Shown one piece after another: positions 49,728 through 61,247 of a DNA stretch of 64,000 bases (position 1 is the stretch's first letter; each line of letters starts with the position of its first letter). The notes under the pieces were generated by a model. It was not told where the DNA came from and made no database searches. It saw nothing but the letters and a program-made list of their open reading frames with translations. Origin of the DNA: Chrysogorgia sp. JL179-B06 (lineage: Eukaryota; Cnidaria; Anthozoa; Scleralcyonacea; Chrysogorgiidae); contig JAYKKM010000337.1 in the NCBI GenBank assembly GCA_035772405.1, positions 742,501-806,500 on the forward strand. The letters are read 5' to 3'. The translations under genes and the position numbers were made by a program.

Positions 49728-49760
<33 letters not shown>
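48872..49760 (+). mobile_element. LINE 3' part with (TTA)n tail
   Basis: ELQRIKSFKLLGVYFSEHLK, WDDHINHTISACYATLEILR, a stop/frameshift at about 49142, then LQKVQFATASFVLGRYVKD, VCVRELRSSS-like segment and AAKLFNSLPDNIRNC. AATAAACC then TTA repeats end it. Confidence 0.85.
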
Positions 49761-49762
<2 letters not shown>

Positions 49763-50419
49763 GCTTGCAACCTGAGACCCTACTTCACGTCATTGCTGGT
49801 TGCCAAACATACCTAAACGAAGGGCGGTTTACTTGGCGACATGACTCTGTTTTAAATTTTATTGCCTCCTCACTCAACTCCGTACAAAATTATAGCCTCT
49901 ACGCTGACATACCTGGCTACATCAGCCCATCTGTTCTCACCGGAGATAGATTACGCCCCGATCTTTTGGTAACAATCGAAAACAAATGTATATATATTCT
50001 CGAACTCACAGTCGGATTTGAATCCAATCTACTCAATAATGCCACCCGTAAGAGACAGAAGTATCAGGAACTAATTACGGAACAGAACAACAATTATGAA
50101 CAAGTTAAATTTGTGAATCTGTCCATCAGCTCACTCGGAGTCTTCAGTCAACCATCATTAGAATTTATTGAAATGCTGAAAGATCTCAAATTTGACGAAC
50201 GTTGCCGAAAGTACTTCATGAAAAGAATAATTAACATTTGTATAAGAACCTCATACTATATTTTCTGTAAACGTAACAAAACCTGGGACAACCCAACACT
50301 AATGCAAAACTAATATTATATATCATATATATCGTTAATTCAAGTAGACATTGGTGAACTACCTGTAAAAGAGAGGTTTATCATTGTAGTATATATCAAT
50401 TATGAATAAATAAAGTTTA

Positions 50420-50450
<31 letters not shown>

Positions 50451-50452
50451 GA
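49761..50452 (+). mobile_element. RLE-type LINE C-terminus with (ATT)n tail
   Basis: The frame to 50313 shows a zinc-knuckle-like CLQPETLLHVIAGCQTYL and RHDSVLNFI, followed by RPDLLVTIENKCIYILELTV, the PD..ELTV core of a restriction-like endonuclease as in R2/NeSL-type LINEs, then NNATRKRQKYQELI. It starts directly at the TTA tail of the preceding LINE. The tail is AATAAATAAAG then ATT repeats. Confidence 0.72.
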
Positions 50453-51417
50453 TCGCCATCTTGAAATTTCAGATTTTGCGCGATTTTCGATCCTGGGATA
50501 GAATTCCTATGTAAACGCGGTTTGAATTCACGTTCAATCCGGAATGAAACTGTATCCGGATTCATGTAAGCAGTCACGTCCCTTACAGTATATTACGCGA
50601 AGTCTTCCGTTAAAAATCACTATGTTACTTGTTACTCGGGCTAGTGTGGTAGCCGAGTCTAGGTTTCAGTGGCTTTCCTGTATTTTTCGTGTCGACAAAT
50701 TGTAATTATTGCATCATCCCGATAAGCTTTGCGAAACCACGCAGTGTGCTAAGAAATATAGTAAATTTGTGATAAAAATATAGTAAAGAAATATAGTAAA
50801 TTTGTGCTAAGAAATATAGTAAATTTGTGATAAAATTCATATAAGGAATGTTGTTGGCAAGTATCTTGATCATAAACACGCTCACAATGTTTACAATCGC
50901 ACACGCAGATCGCGGTAGACCTGCAAGTGATTTCGGAACGCCGGGTTGGTTCGCGATATTCTCAAGGCGTTATTAGCAGGAATCCCTCCGACTTCTGAGT
51001 GGCCGATACATTTAGCACTTCCGCATGACGTTGCGCATAAATTATCGCCGGCAAAATTATGGATATTTTTAAAATAATTTTCGCGAATCTGAAATGTACC
51101 TGTATTTCAACTTTCAAGGTTTATCTGTTTTAATAGACAACGAACACAGTATTTAAAACTATCAAATCATGTATACTGCATGTTATTGGTTGTTGTGCAT
51201 GAAAAAGAATTTTCTGCACAAGTTTGACGCGTGACTGTCTTCAGTTCTGTGTTTTATAAATATATGGAGATTATATATCTTCCGAAATCAGAAAGAACTT
51301 GTCAATATTGCCAAGCCTTTGTGGCAAACCTCGAATGATTCCGAATTCCGAATGAGCTCTTGGGCGACGTGTCGCGTGCAACGTAGGACAGAAGAGTCCC
51401 GGATTCGAAAATAACTT
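50453..51417. other. Region without a recognised gene
   Basis: Non-coding. Includes a short tandem duplication (AAGAAATATAGTAAATTTGT units, 50750-50835) and CTCGGGCTAGTGTGGTAGCC, which recurs near 59068. Confidence 0.5.
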
Positions 51418-51868
51418 CCCAGGGCGTTTTGCCTAAATAATGGCCCTGGCATCGGCTGGTCACATGACACCCAGAATTTCTGGGTGTTTAGATATGATAA
51501 TTTTTGTGGTCTTTGTTCCATTGCCTTTGTCTACTTTGTTGACCTGAATAATTGATAAATATTCAATGCTCTTCAGAGTTGTTCATGTCATCATTCGTCG
51601 GCATAAAGCAGCTAACAAGCTTAATAATCCACCATACATCCATGGTCATCTCTTACAAAAGGTATGAAGAAGCATATATCCAATTTCGCGAAAGCTATCA
51701 CTTCTAATTTGCTGTAAAATTTGAAGACAGCATTCAGATTTAGATGAATAAATTATACTCGGCTGAATTAATTGCGTTTTGTGACAAGCCAATCGGATTA
51801 TAGAATGGACCAGCCGATCCCAGGGCCATTTTCGCCGACCTTCCGCCGTGGAGGCAAAATGCCCTGGG
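51418..51868. mobile_element. Fold-back element
   Basis: CCCAGGGCGTTTTGCC / GGCAAAATGCCCTGGG ends are inverted; inner CCCTGGCATCGGCTGGTC and GACCAGCCGATCCCAGGG also pair. Confidence 0.75.
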
Positions 51869-51954
51869 TACGAGGTTGATACGACAGCGTGATTGCGACT
51901 TGGCCAAGACAGTTCTGTTTGACTGAACAGGCAACAGTGGCTTGGTGAATTTGC

Positions 51955-52145
51955 ATGCGACGCGACAGAACTCGTGACTAGGCTCTCGGCAACGGCCTCC
52001 GTAGCTCAGTGGTCAGAGCACTGCACTAGCATCGCAGGGTAGGCCTTGAAGTTGCATTTTTCGCAACTGGTCCCGGTTTGGTCTTAAAATGTATATATAT
52101 TCCTACACTCGAAATTTTCCTTCACCACAACTCTTTAGAACATGT
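51955..52145 (+). mobile_element. SINE with tRNA-Ala-like head, B box deleted
   Basis: GGCCTCCGTAGCTCAGTGG, TCAGAGCACTGCACTAGC and ATCGCAGGG, then the SINE tail TTGCATTTTTCGCAACTGG. The A box is better than in the copy at 2191. Part of the segmental duplication that carries EEP exon 1. Confidence 0.75.
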
Positions 52146-52391
52146 AGTTTAATCGAGCGAAATGCCAAATATTACTTGTAAATTCCTATAAATAGTTGAC
52201 TTGAAATTGAAAATTTCATAATTTATGCCACCAGCACATGCTAAATTTATCGGCCAATCAGAAGCCGGAATCCTGCTGACTACGATACGATGATTTGGTC
52301 ACCTGTGAATAATATCACAGGCGAGACGTGAGAGACATATGGTGTGCCTTGCGCTTGGCATTGGCAAAATACGGCGCAAAATTCAAAAATT

Positions 52392-52601
52392 ATGGCTGAG
52401 AACGAACCGTTGTTTCGGCGGAAAATACATCGAGTTGGCAGCGATTTGAAAGACAATGAGTTTTCAATTGTGTCGTACAACATCTTGTGTGACGCCGTGT
52501 TCAGTAAGGGTGAGGCGAAATACGTGTACATTTCAGACGACATTAAATTACGAGGACCCGAACCCAAGACCTCGATACGACATATTCAATTAATGAAAGA
52601 G
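52392..52601 (+). CDS. EEP gene exon 1, copy a
   Basis: 70 codons from ATG to donor GTGAGG, phase 0. [20 protein letters not shown], then [20 protein letters not shown]. No mitochondrial targeting signal is obvious. Copy b at 56796 differs at a few residues ([12 protein letters not shown]). Confidence 0.82.
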
Positions 52602-55600
52602 GTGAGGTTGAGATGGTTGAAATCTGTGTTGTTTAAGATGAGTGGTTTTCTGAATGTGGGATATATTTTTAGTTTTAGTTTTATTTATAAAAATTGCGAC
52701 TGACGACGTCTAGGTAATGCACCTATCATTTGTTTCCACCACCCCTGGGGGAACCGTGGGGTATTTGGCAAAGATTTGTTTCCCAGGTGGGGATTGACTC
52801 GTTCCCAGGTTTATTTAACAAAGACGCACCGCAAGTGAAACTCACTCACGTTGCTTCGTTGCTATAGAAGTCTTTTTAATCATGGAGAACCTTACAGGCA
52901 ACAGTGGCTTGGTGAATTTACATGCGACGCGACAGAACTCGTGACTAGGCTCTCGGCAACGGCCTCCGTAGTTCAGTGGTCAGAGCACTGCACTATAGCA
53001 TCGCAGGGTCGCGGGTTTTTTTAAAAATTTAATTTGTTTTCGTGTATACACTCTCTCCTCCGCAGAGGCTTTTATATTATAGTGAAGAGTTCCAAATTAT
53101 ATTGAAGTGATACAAACCTCTGCGGAGGAGAGAGGTGTATACATACACAAGGCAAGACACAACAGGGATGTTCAGCCCTAGTCATGGTGTCTTACCCTAA
53201 GAATTAACAAACATACATAATACATTACATATATAACTAACATATACATATTACTATATCACAATATCACAGCCTGTGATACGATATCGCTTATTATATA
53301 ACTTATTACAACAAATACATTATACTTACAACTAGGAGTAATCAAAGATTATGTAATTGCGTTCGACGCATGTGGACCAGTAATGGCGAAAGAAGATTGG
53401 TAATTATGCGGTAACGAATTATGAAAATAAATAAAGCTAATAAATATATAACAGCGCCTTAATTGAAGGAGACACTGTAACTTCAATGTTTTTGACAACG
53501 TGGGTGACATCCTGAGTGATTTCCATACGTTATTTTAATACTATAAGAGGGTATATTTCCCGTTCGTTTGTTCGATTAGAAAGTTGACCGCCAGATACCT
53601 GTAAATCGTTCAATTCAGAAATATTACAATCGTGAAGTTCGATTTGGCAAGTTCGCTTGAATGGAAAATTTATAACTTCGCGAGGCTTGCCCGTTTCGAG
53701 TAAATGTTGTTCGAATTAGATGTATGGTGTTCAAATGATCAGATTGAATTTTGACATTATAAACGCGCCATTAAAATGATATGGCCCACCATATGATCGC
53801 CTTGATACGTGGTTTAGATTGTTATCGACTGGAACACGGCAACAAACGACAGCGTCTTAATTCAAGGAGACACTATAATAAACCTCAATGTTTTTGACAA
53901 CGGTGACATCACGTTCGTTAGTTCGATTTGAAATATCACCGTTCGACCGCTAGATAAGTTAGCAAATATTACAATCGTGTTCGAAGTGTCGCTTGAATGG
54001 AAAATTTATAACTTCGCGAGGCTTGCACGTTTCGAGTAAAGTTGTTCGAATTAGATGTATGGTGTTCAAATGATCAGATTGAATTTTGACATTATTATAA
54101 ACGCGCCATATCATTACCATATGTTATTTATTACATGGCTATATGATCGCCTTTATAACTTCAATATAATTTGGAACTCTTCACTATCGGATTTTCATAT
54201 TTCCAAATTATATTATAGTGAAGAGTTCCAAATTATCTGCGGAGGAGAGAGGCCTTTATACGTGGTTTATATTCTACATTATATTTATTTGATCCTCGAT
54301 GTAATAGAAAATTTCTAGCATCATTCTGCTGGCATGCCTAATCCTGAACACTTCTACAGGCAACTTCGTATCCACTGCTCCTGTGTTAGTCCCGAGGCAG
54401 CATTTTCCCAGCTAGTATTAATGCCATAATTTATTCCAAATTCCAAAACGGTAATTTATTCAAAAAGGGGAAAGATTTTATCTTGATTTCTTTTAGCTGT
54501 AAAGCACAGGTAACCCATAACATGCAAGATTATAATGCGTTCTCTTTCGTCGAACGCAATCACGTATACGCACGCACAGTTAATATTAACAACAAATACT
54601 GAAGTTCTGCGATTCAAGATCTCTAACAGAATTACAATTTAAACATATTGAGCGCCAGGTAGATATAATATCAGTATTGAATGTGTTCTGGAGAGCGACA
54701 AAGTATCTTGATTTAATTTTGAAAGAGACTATTTGTTAATTTCTTTTGTTTGATCGGAGAGTGTGTTCCAAAGTCTAGATGATCTTATTAAAAAACCTTA
54801 TTTGAAAATGTTTAGTCCGAGGTTTTGGTATTTTGAAATTATGTTTATTTGAAATGAAGAAAAAGCAAGTCCTTAATTTCGTACCAATAAGGATGTATGT
54901 TGTGACTCGCATAGTGAACATGAGGACGAACATGGGCCAGGTAAAGCAATCTCTTTGAACTAATGCTGAATGATTGGTATTTCGTTTCAACAGTCCAAGT
55001 ATTCTGTTCGCTTTACTAACCGCATTGGACGTATGTGATTTCCACGTGAGATCAGAAGTCACCAACACTCCAAGATCTTTCTGGGTAGATGTAGAACCAA
55101 GGACGTGGCTACCCATCTTATAGTCAAAGCACACCGGGTTTTTCTTTCTTGTAATAGAAAGAGACTCGCATTTGAGTTCATTGAATTTTAGAAACCATTT
55201 CTTACTCCAGTCATACAGAAGTTTGAGATCGTTTTGTAGAGATATTGCATCAGCGGTTTGGTGGATGGTTCTATAGCACTTTGTGTCATCTGCATAGAGG
55301 AAAATGGAGCTGCTTTCTGAATTTATAGTGGCTAGTTCATTCACATAAATCATAAATAGCAGAGGTCCTAAGATCGATCCTTGTGGTACACCGGATAAGA
55401 CTGGGAGAGCGCTAGAAACTACACAATAACATCAATAACAATAACAATAACATCAATTACAATAACATCTGTAAATCGGCCACTTTTGCTATCAGAAATA
55501 TCGGCAAGATCAGGAAATATTTGAGTAAAAAGGACTGTGAGAAGTTGGTGCATGCATTCATAACATCAAAACTTGACAGCTGTAATAGCATCCTATATGG

Positions 55601-58600
55601 CTTACCAGAAGCTGAATTGAGCAAGTTACAGCGAATTCAAAATACAGCTGCAAGACTTGTAACAGGGGTTAAAAAATCGGAGCATATCTCCCCTGTGCTT
55701 CGTAATCTTCACTGGTTGCCGGTGAGATCAAGGATTGTATTTAAGATACTAATAATTACTTTCAAGGCTTTGCATGGCCAGGCGCCTGTTTATATTACTG
55801 ATTTGCTAAATAAATATAAACCTACTCGTGCTTTGAGATCATCAGACCGTAATCTGCTACTTGAGCCAAAATCCAAAACGGTGACTCATGGAGACAGAGC
55901 GTTCTCGGTTTCGGCACCAAAACTGTGGAATTCATTACCACAGGAAATTAGAAGCTTTGATATGTTGGTAATTTTAAGTCAGCAGTTAAGACTTTTCTTT
56001 TTTTAAATTAATAGTTTTTGTAGTCATAGTGGTAATATATGTAGTAGGGTTTATCTTATAATGAAACTGTAATAAGTTTTATAAGTAAATTTAAGAATAT
56101 ATTGTTGTAAGAGCATTGAGACTATTGTATAATGCTCCTAATACGTCTATTATTATTATTATTATTATTATTACACCATCAACTACAACGCTTTGAAATC
56201 GATTTGTTAGATAATTGGAGAACCAAGTGGCAAGATTTCCACCAATACCATAGGCTCGTAATTTGTGGATGAGCAGCTTGTGGTTAACACTGTCGAAGGC
56301 TTTACTGAAGTCAAGGTATACTATATCCCCGTTTGAAAACCTTTATCAAGTGCAGAACCAATATCGTGTAGAAAGCATAGAAGTTGCGTGACTGTTGATC
56401 GGCCTTTCAAAATGAACCATGCTGAGCACTGTTGATCTGCGGAAGTACGTTTAGAAACATTTAATTGCAGCCGGAGGGCCTAGCCTGCGTGGGGGGGGAA
56501 GAACGCGCGCGAAGTTGCATTTTTCGCAACTGGTCCCGGTTTGGTCTTAAAATGTATATATTTCAACACTCGAAATTTTCCTTCACCACATCTCCTTAGA
56601 ACATGTAGTTTAATCGAGTGAAATGCCTGACTTGAAATTGAAAATTTCATAATTTATGCCACCAGCACATGCTAAATGTATCGGCCAATCAGAAGCCAGA
56701 TTCCTGCTGACTACGATACGATGTGAATAAGGTGAGAGACATATTGTGTGCCTTGCGCTTGGCATTGACAAAATACGGCGCAAAATTCAAAAATTATGGC
56801 TGAGAACGAACCGTTGTTTCGGCGGAAAATACATCGAGTTGGCAGCGATTTGAAAGACAATGAGTTTTCAATTGTGTCGTACAACATCTTGTGTGACTTT
56901 GTGTTTAGTAATGGTGAGGCGAATTACGTGTACATTTCAGACGATATTAAACTGCGAGGACCCGAACCCAAGACCTCGATACGACATATTCAATTAATGA
57001 AAGAGGTGAGGTTGAGATGGTTGAAATCTGTGTTGTTCAAGACGAGTGTTTTTCTGAAGATTCAACTCCTGATGTTGGATATATTTTAGTTTTATTTATA
57101 AAAATTGCGACTGACGACGTCTAGGTAAGGGCAGGTAAAATTCAGCAACGCAGCATTCAGTCACAAATTCAGCATTCAGTCACTGATCGATGCGCTGCTA
57201 ACGCAATGTGTGGTTGTATGTTTGCGTAACATAATAGACACGTATGTATACGTGGACTCGGTAATTCCAAATCTGTTTTCAGAATTGAAATCAAGTGAAT
57301 ATTGACCGAGATAACGTTCAAAATTACATCAGGTTTTCAGTGCTAAGGTATGCGAACGTGTAATATAATACCAACGATGGGGGGGAAATGCCGCAGGGCG
57401 TTAGGTTGAAAATCTGGCGTGTTGTAAAGGCCTTTACGAACGATTGTCGTACGCCAGTATGCAATTGTTTGTACAGGACATAATTATTGTTTATGATTCG
57501 ATGGCGAATATTGACACGCGTGTACAGTTTGATCACATACGCCAAGATCACAATCATATACGACAAATCGTATCGTGTAATAAAAACTTTAAAATCGAGG
57601 CCAAAAGCTACTGTGTAAAATATTTAATATGGTTAAGCTTTCGTAGTGCTACGACATCATCAGAACGACGAGGAATTGGATAATTACAATATATATACTA
57701 AGGGTTATGGTAAAATATGTAAAACATTGGGTGTAAAATGCAAATATATCTAAAACTATTATGTGATAAACAAAAGGATAAAAACTAAAGTGATGTAGAC
57801 ATATATTAGGCTAAAATAATAAATCAACAAGTTTGTTGCATTCTTCTTTACTGTTTATTTTAGGTTTCTTTCTCCGGATTTATAGGGCTTCTTTTAAGAT
57901 CGCCCTTAATATGATGACACTGTAGGTTGGGATTTAGGGTTAGGATTGTGGTTTATATTGTGATTTACGATATCTGTAAATATATATAATATATGGGTTA
58001 TTTATTTTGTTCTTTCGTAATCGTACCTCCTTTGGCGTCAAACCGGGTATGGTTAGTTCTAATCAGACCTGGTTTGCCGGCAACGGAGGTAAGATTAGCA
58101 AAAATGGATATAATGAGGTATATTAGTTGTTAATGGCCCTGTGAGAACAAAAGAAATACCCGCAAACATTATATTACAAAAGAAAACCGACTCAATCATG
58201 AAATATATGTAAATAATCCCCTCGCAAGCGAGATCGTGAAGCGACCGAGCGAAGCGAGGGTGATAATCTCGCTGCGGTAGGGATCATTTCTCACGAAAAG
58301 TTTGTATATATATTTGTACGCACTCTTTGTACTTTGCAAGGGATGGCAGAGATTTTTCTTGAACTTTTGAAGGACCACAGCATCATAATTCTTAGCCGCC
58401 TACATCAAGGGAAGACATGTAGCACTAGAATTAAAAATAAATGATAGACAGACGGACGGACGGACGGACGTTTGGGTGATCTCGCCGCGGTATATATACA
58501 ATCTACAGACACGTGTTTCGCTTAGAGCGTGAAGCAGAGGTACAGCGCTATAGGGCCATATATATATATATATATAACCGTACATGGTAGGTATATAAGC

Positions 58601-60880
58601 AGGTTTTTACGATGGGTATACATGTTTGCGTAACATAATAGGCACGTATGTTATGTACTTTGACTAGGTAATTCTAAATCTGTTTTCAGAATTGAAAACG
58701 GTTAAATATTGACCGAGATAATGTTCAAAATAATACACGGCGAGGCGGCCTCCTCATTGCCGATTAATTTCCAAGTACAACATATTTTTACGAAGGATAT
58801 GCACGTTCTCGTAATATAACAGACACGTATGTTATGTATTTAGACTCGGTAATTCCACATCTGTTTCAGAATTGAAATCGGTTAAATATTGGCCGAGATA
58901 ACATTCAAAATCTACGTATGGTACGATCGACGAAGCCAATACAAATACGCGGTCTGGGCACTGGGGACCATGGATGGGAAAATAAACTCTAGGGGTGGGG
59001 TGGGGTGGGGGTAGTGGTAGAAAAGGCGAGCAATGTGTAAATTTAGAGTGGTTTTACATTTTATTACTCGGGCTACTGTGGTAGCACCGAGTCTAGGTTT
59101 CGGCAGCCTTTCTGAATGTGGGAGAGCTTGGAATAGACAGACGATACATGGACGATCGTCAAGATCGTATCCTTAGAAAAATGATTTCCATACAGGAATC
59201 GAACCTGCAACCTTCTGATTGCCGGTGAGACGTTCGATGAAAACATTCCCTTTCAAAGGGATATATCATGTCAGTGCCTGTAGTGAGTGAGATGTGGTAA
59301 TCTTGCCGGCTAGAATCACTAATTTATGTTTTCAAACGACTTTCAGTTACGCTGGTTGGATGCTGACATTCTTTGTCTTCAGGAGGTCGACCCCTTTTAT
59401 TTCATCCACTTGGTGCAAGAACTTGATAACCTTGGTTACCAAGGTGTTTTCAAGATCCACAACGATCCAGTATGCAACCATGGCTTAGCCACATTTTATA
59501 AGACCAAAAAGTTCATTATGAGAGAGTCAAATGCACACGGTTTTAAGGAGCTCTTTGGAAAAATCTGTGATCTCAACCAGTTTCAAGATTTCAACAAACA
59601 TAACGAAAGATTTGCTCAGTATACCACATTGGAAGAGGCAGAAACTGGAAAGGAGCTTGTCATAGGTTTGTTGCTTCACCATATATATATATATATATAT
59701 ATCCCACATTTGTGTGGCATCAAGGGTGACTGTAAATAGCAGTTATCTTCATCCTGCTCATCAGCACTACACTGATGAGGCCCAAAAGGCCGAAACGGTA
59801 CCGTCTGTAGTTATATATATATATATATAATTACCAGAGAATGTGTAAAGTTCCTAGTACTAAAACTCTCCTGTGTATGAATTAAGAAATTGTGACTATG
59901 TTTTGGTGCGCTCCGCGTCAAGTTTATGAGGCGTATAGTTTATGAGGCGTATGTCTTTTAGTACAAGCGCATTAAAACAATCATTAATAATCCATGAGGA
60001 AAATCATGATCGTATAAAGATTCGTCCTGATTCACATAACCTTTTCCTTCAATTTTCTCGGCGAAAATAGTCGTTTTGAAGCCGTTCAAAACGATCGCAG
60101 AGTGTTTTATCTGGTCTAAAACACTCGGCTATCGCCCGCAACGGTGTATATACGCAGGATTTTTCAAACGGGGGGTCGTTTTACATCATGAAATTATTTT
60201 GGGCTGGGGGAGGGTCAGGGGAGCAACAGCAAAGGGACTTCTTCCCGACATCTTATACACTGAAAATCTGAAAACGCTTTTAATTTGAATTATTTTGAAC
60301 AGGAAATGTTTGTAGTATGTTACGATAACATGTTTTATTATGAAAGCCTTCTAGCTTCTACTGCAGTTCTACTCAAATACAAGATTGGCAACGTTCACAC
60401 GACGGTTGTTGCTTTTGTATAATTTTGTTGCTAATTTGATTCAAAAGGCGGGTACGATCGCACCCACCGACCCCCCCGCGTACGCCCCTGGGCTATCGCC
60501 TCGTGTTTTATCGCCTCGTGCACCTTTCCCATACATGCATAGAAACAAGAAGAATATGGAAAGTTGTATATCAATATGAGCCTTTTCTCCATGACATGCT
60601 TTCTTTGTTATTTTGTATAGTGAATGTGCATTTGGTCTTTAACAATTGGAGTGAACCTGATGTTCAATCGATCCAAGCGGCATTGTTCTTCCAACAGCTA
60701 CACAACATCTTGCCGTCTTGTTCCAAGCACAGCACATCTTGGATTGTGTGTGGGGATTTCAATATGCGGCCATATTTTCCAGGTTATGAATTGGTGAGGA
60801 ATGGAATTCTTTCCAACGAGTCTTTTGAAAATCTAAATCCAGCTAAATGCAAGTATCCTCAGATGACAAAACACAATGAG

Positions 60881-60958
<78 letters not shown>

Positions 60959-61069
60959 GTCTGTTTGTCTGTCTCTGTCTGTCTGTCTGTCTCTGTCTGT
61001 CTGTCTGTGTCTGTCTGTGTCTGTTTGTCTGTCTGTCTCTGTCTGTCTGTCTCTGTCTGTCTGTCTGTC

Positions 61070-61102
<33 letters not shown>

Positions 61103-61179
61103 GTCTGTCTGTCTCTGTCTGTCTCTGTCTGTCTGTCTCTGTCTGTCTGTGTCTGTCTGTCTGTCTGTGTCTGTGTCTG

Positions 61180-61247
<68 letters not shown>

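Noticed and set aside
52000..52050. tRNA-Ala gene
   Set aside because: The D-arm and AGC anticodon loop look right, but the T-arm is deleted and the SINE tail follows.
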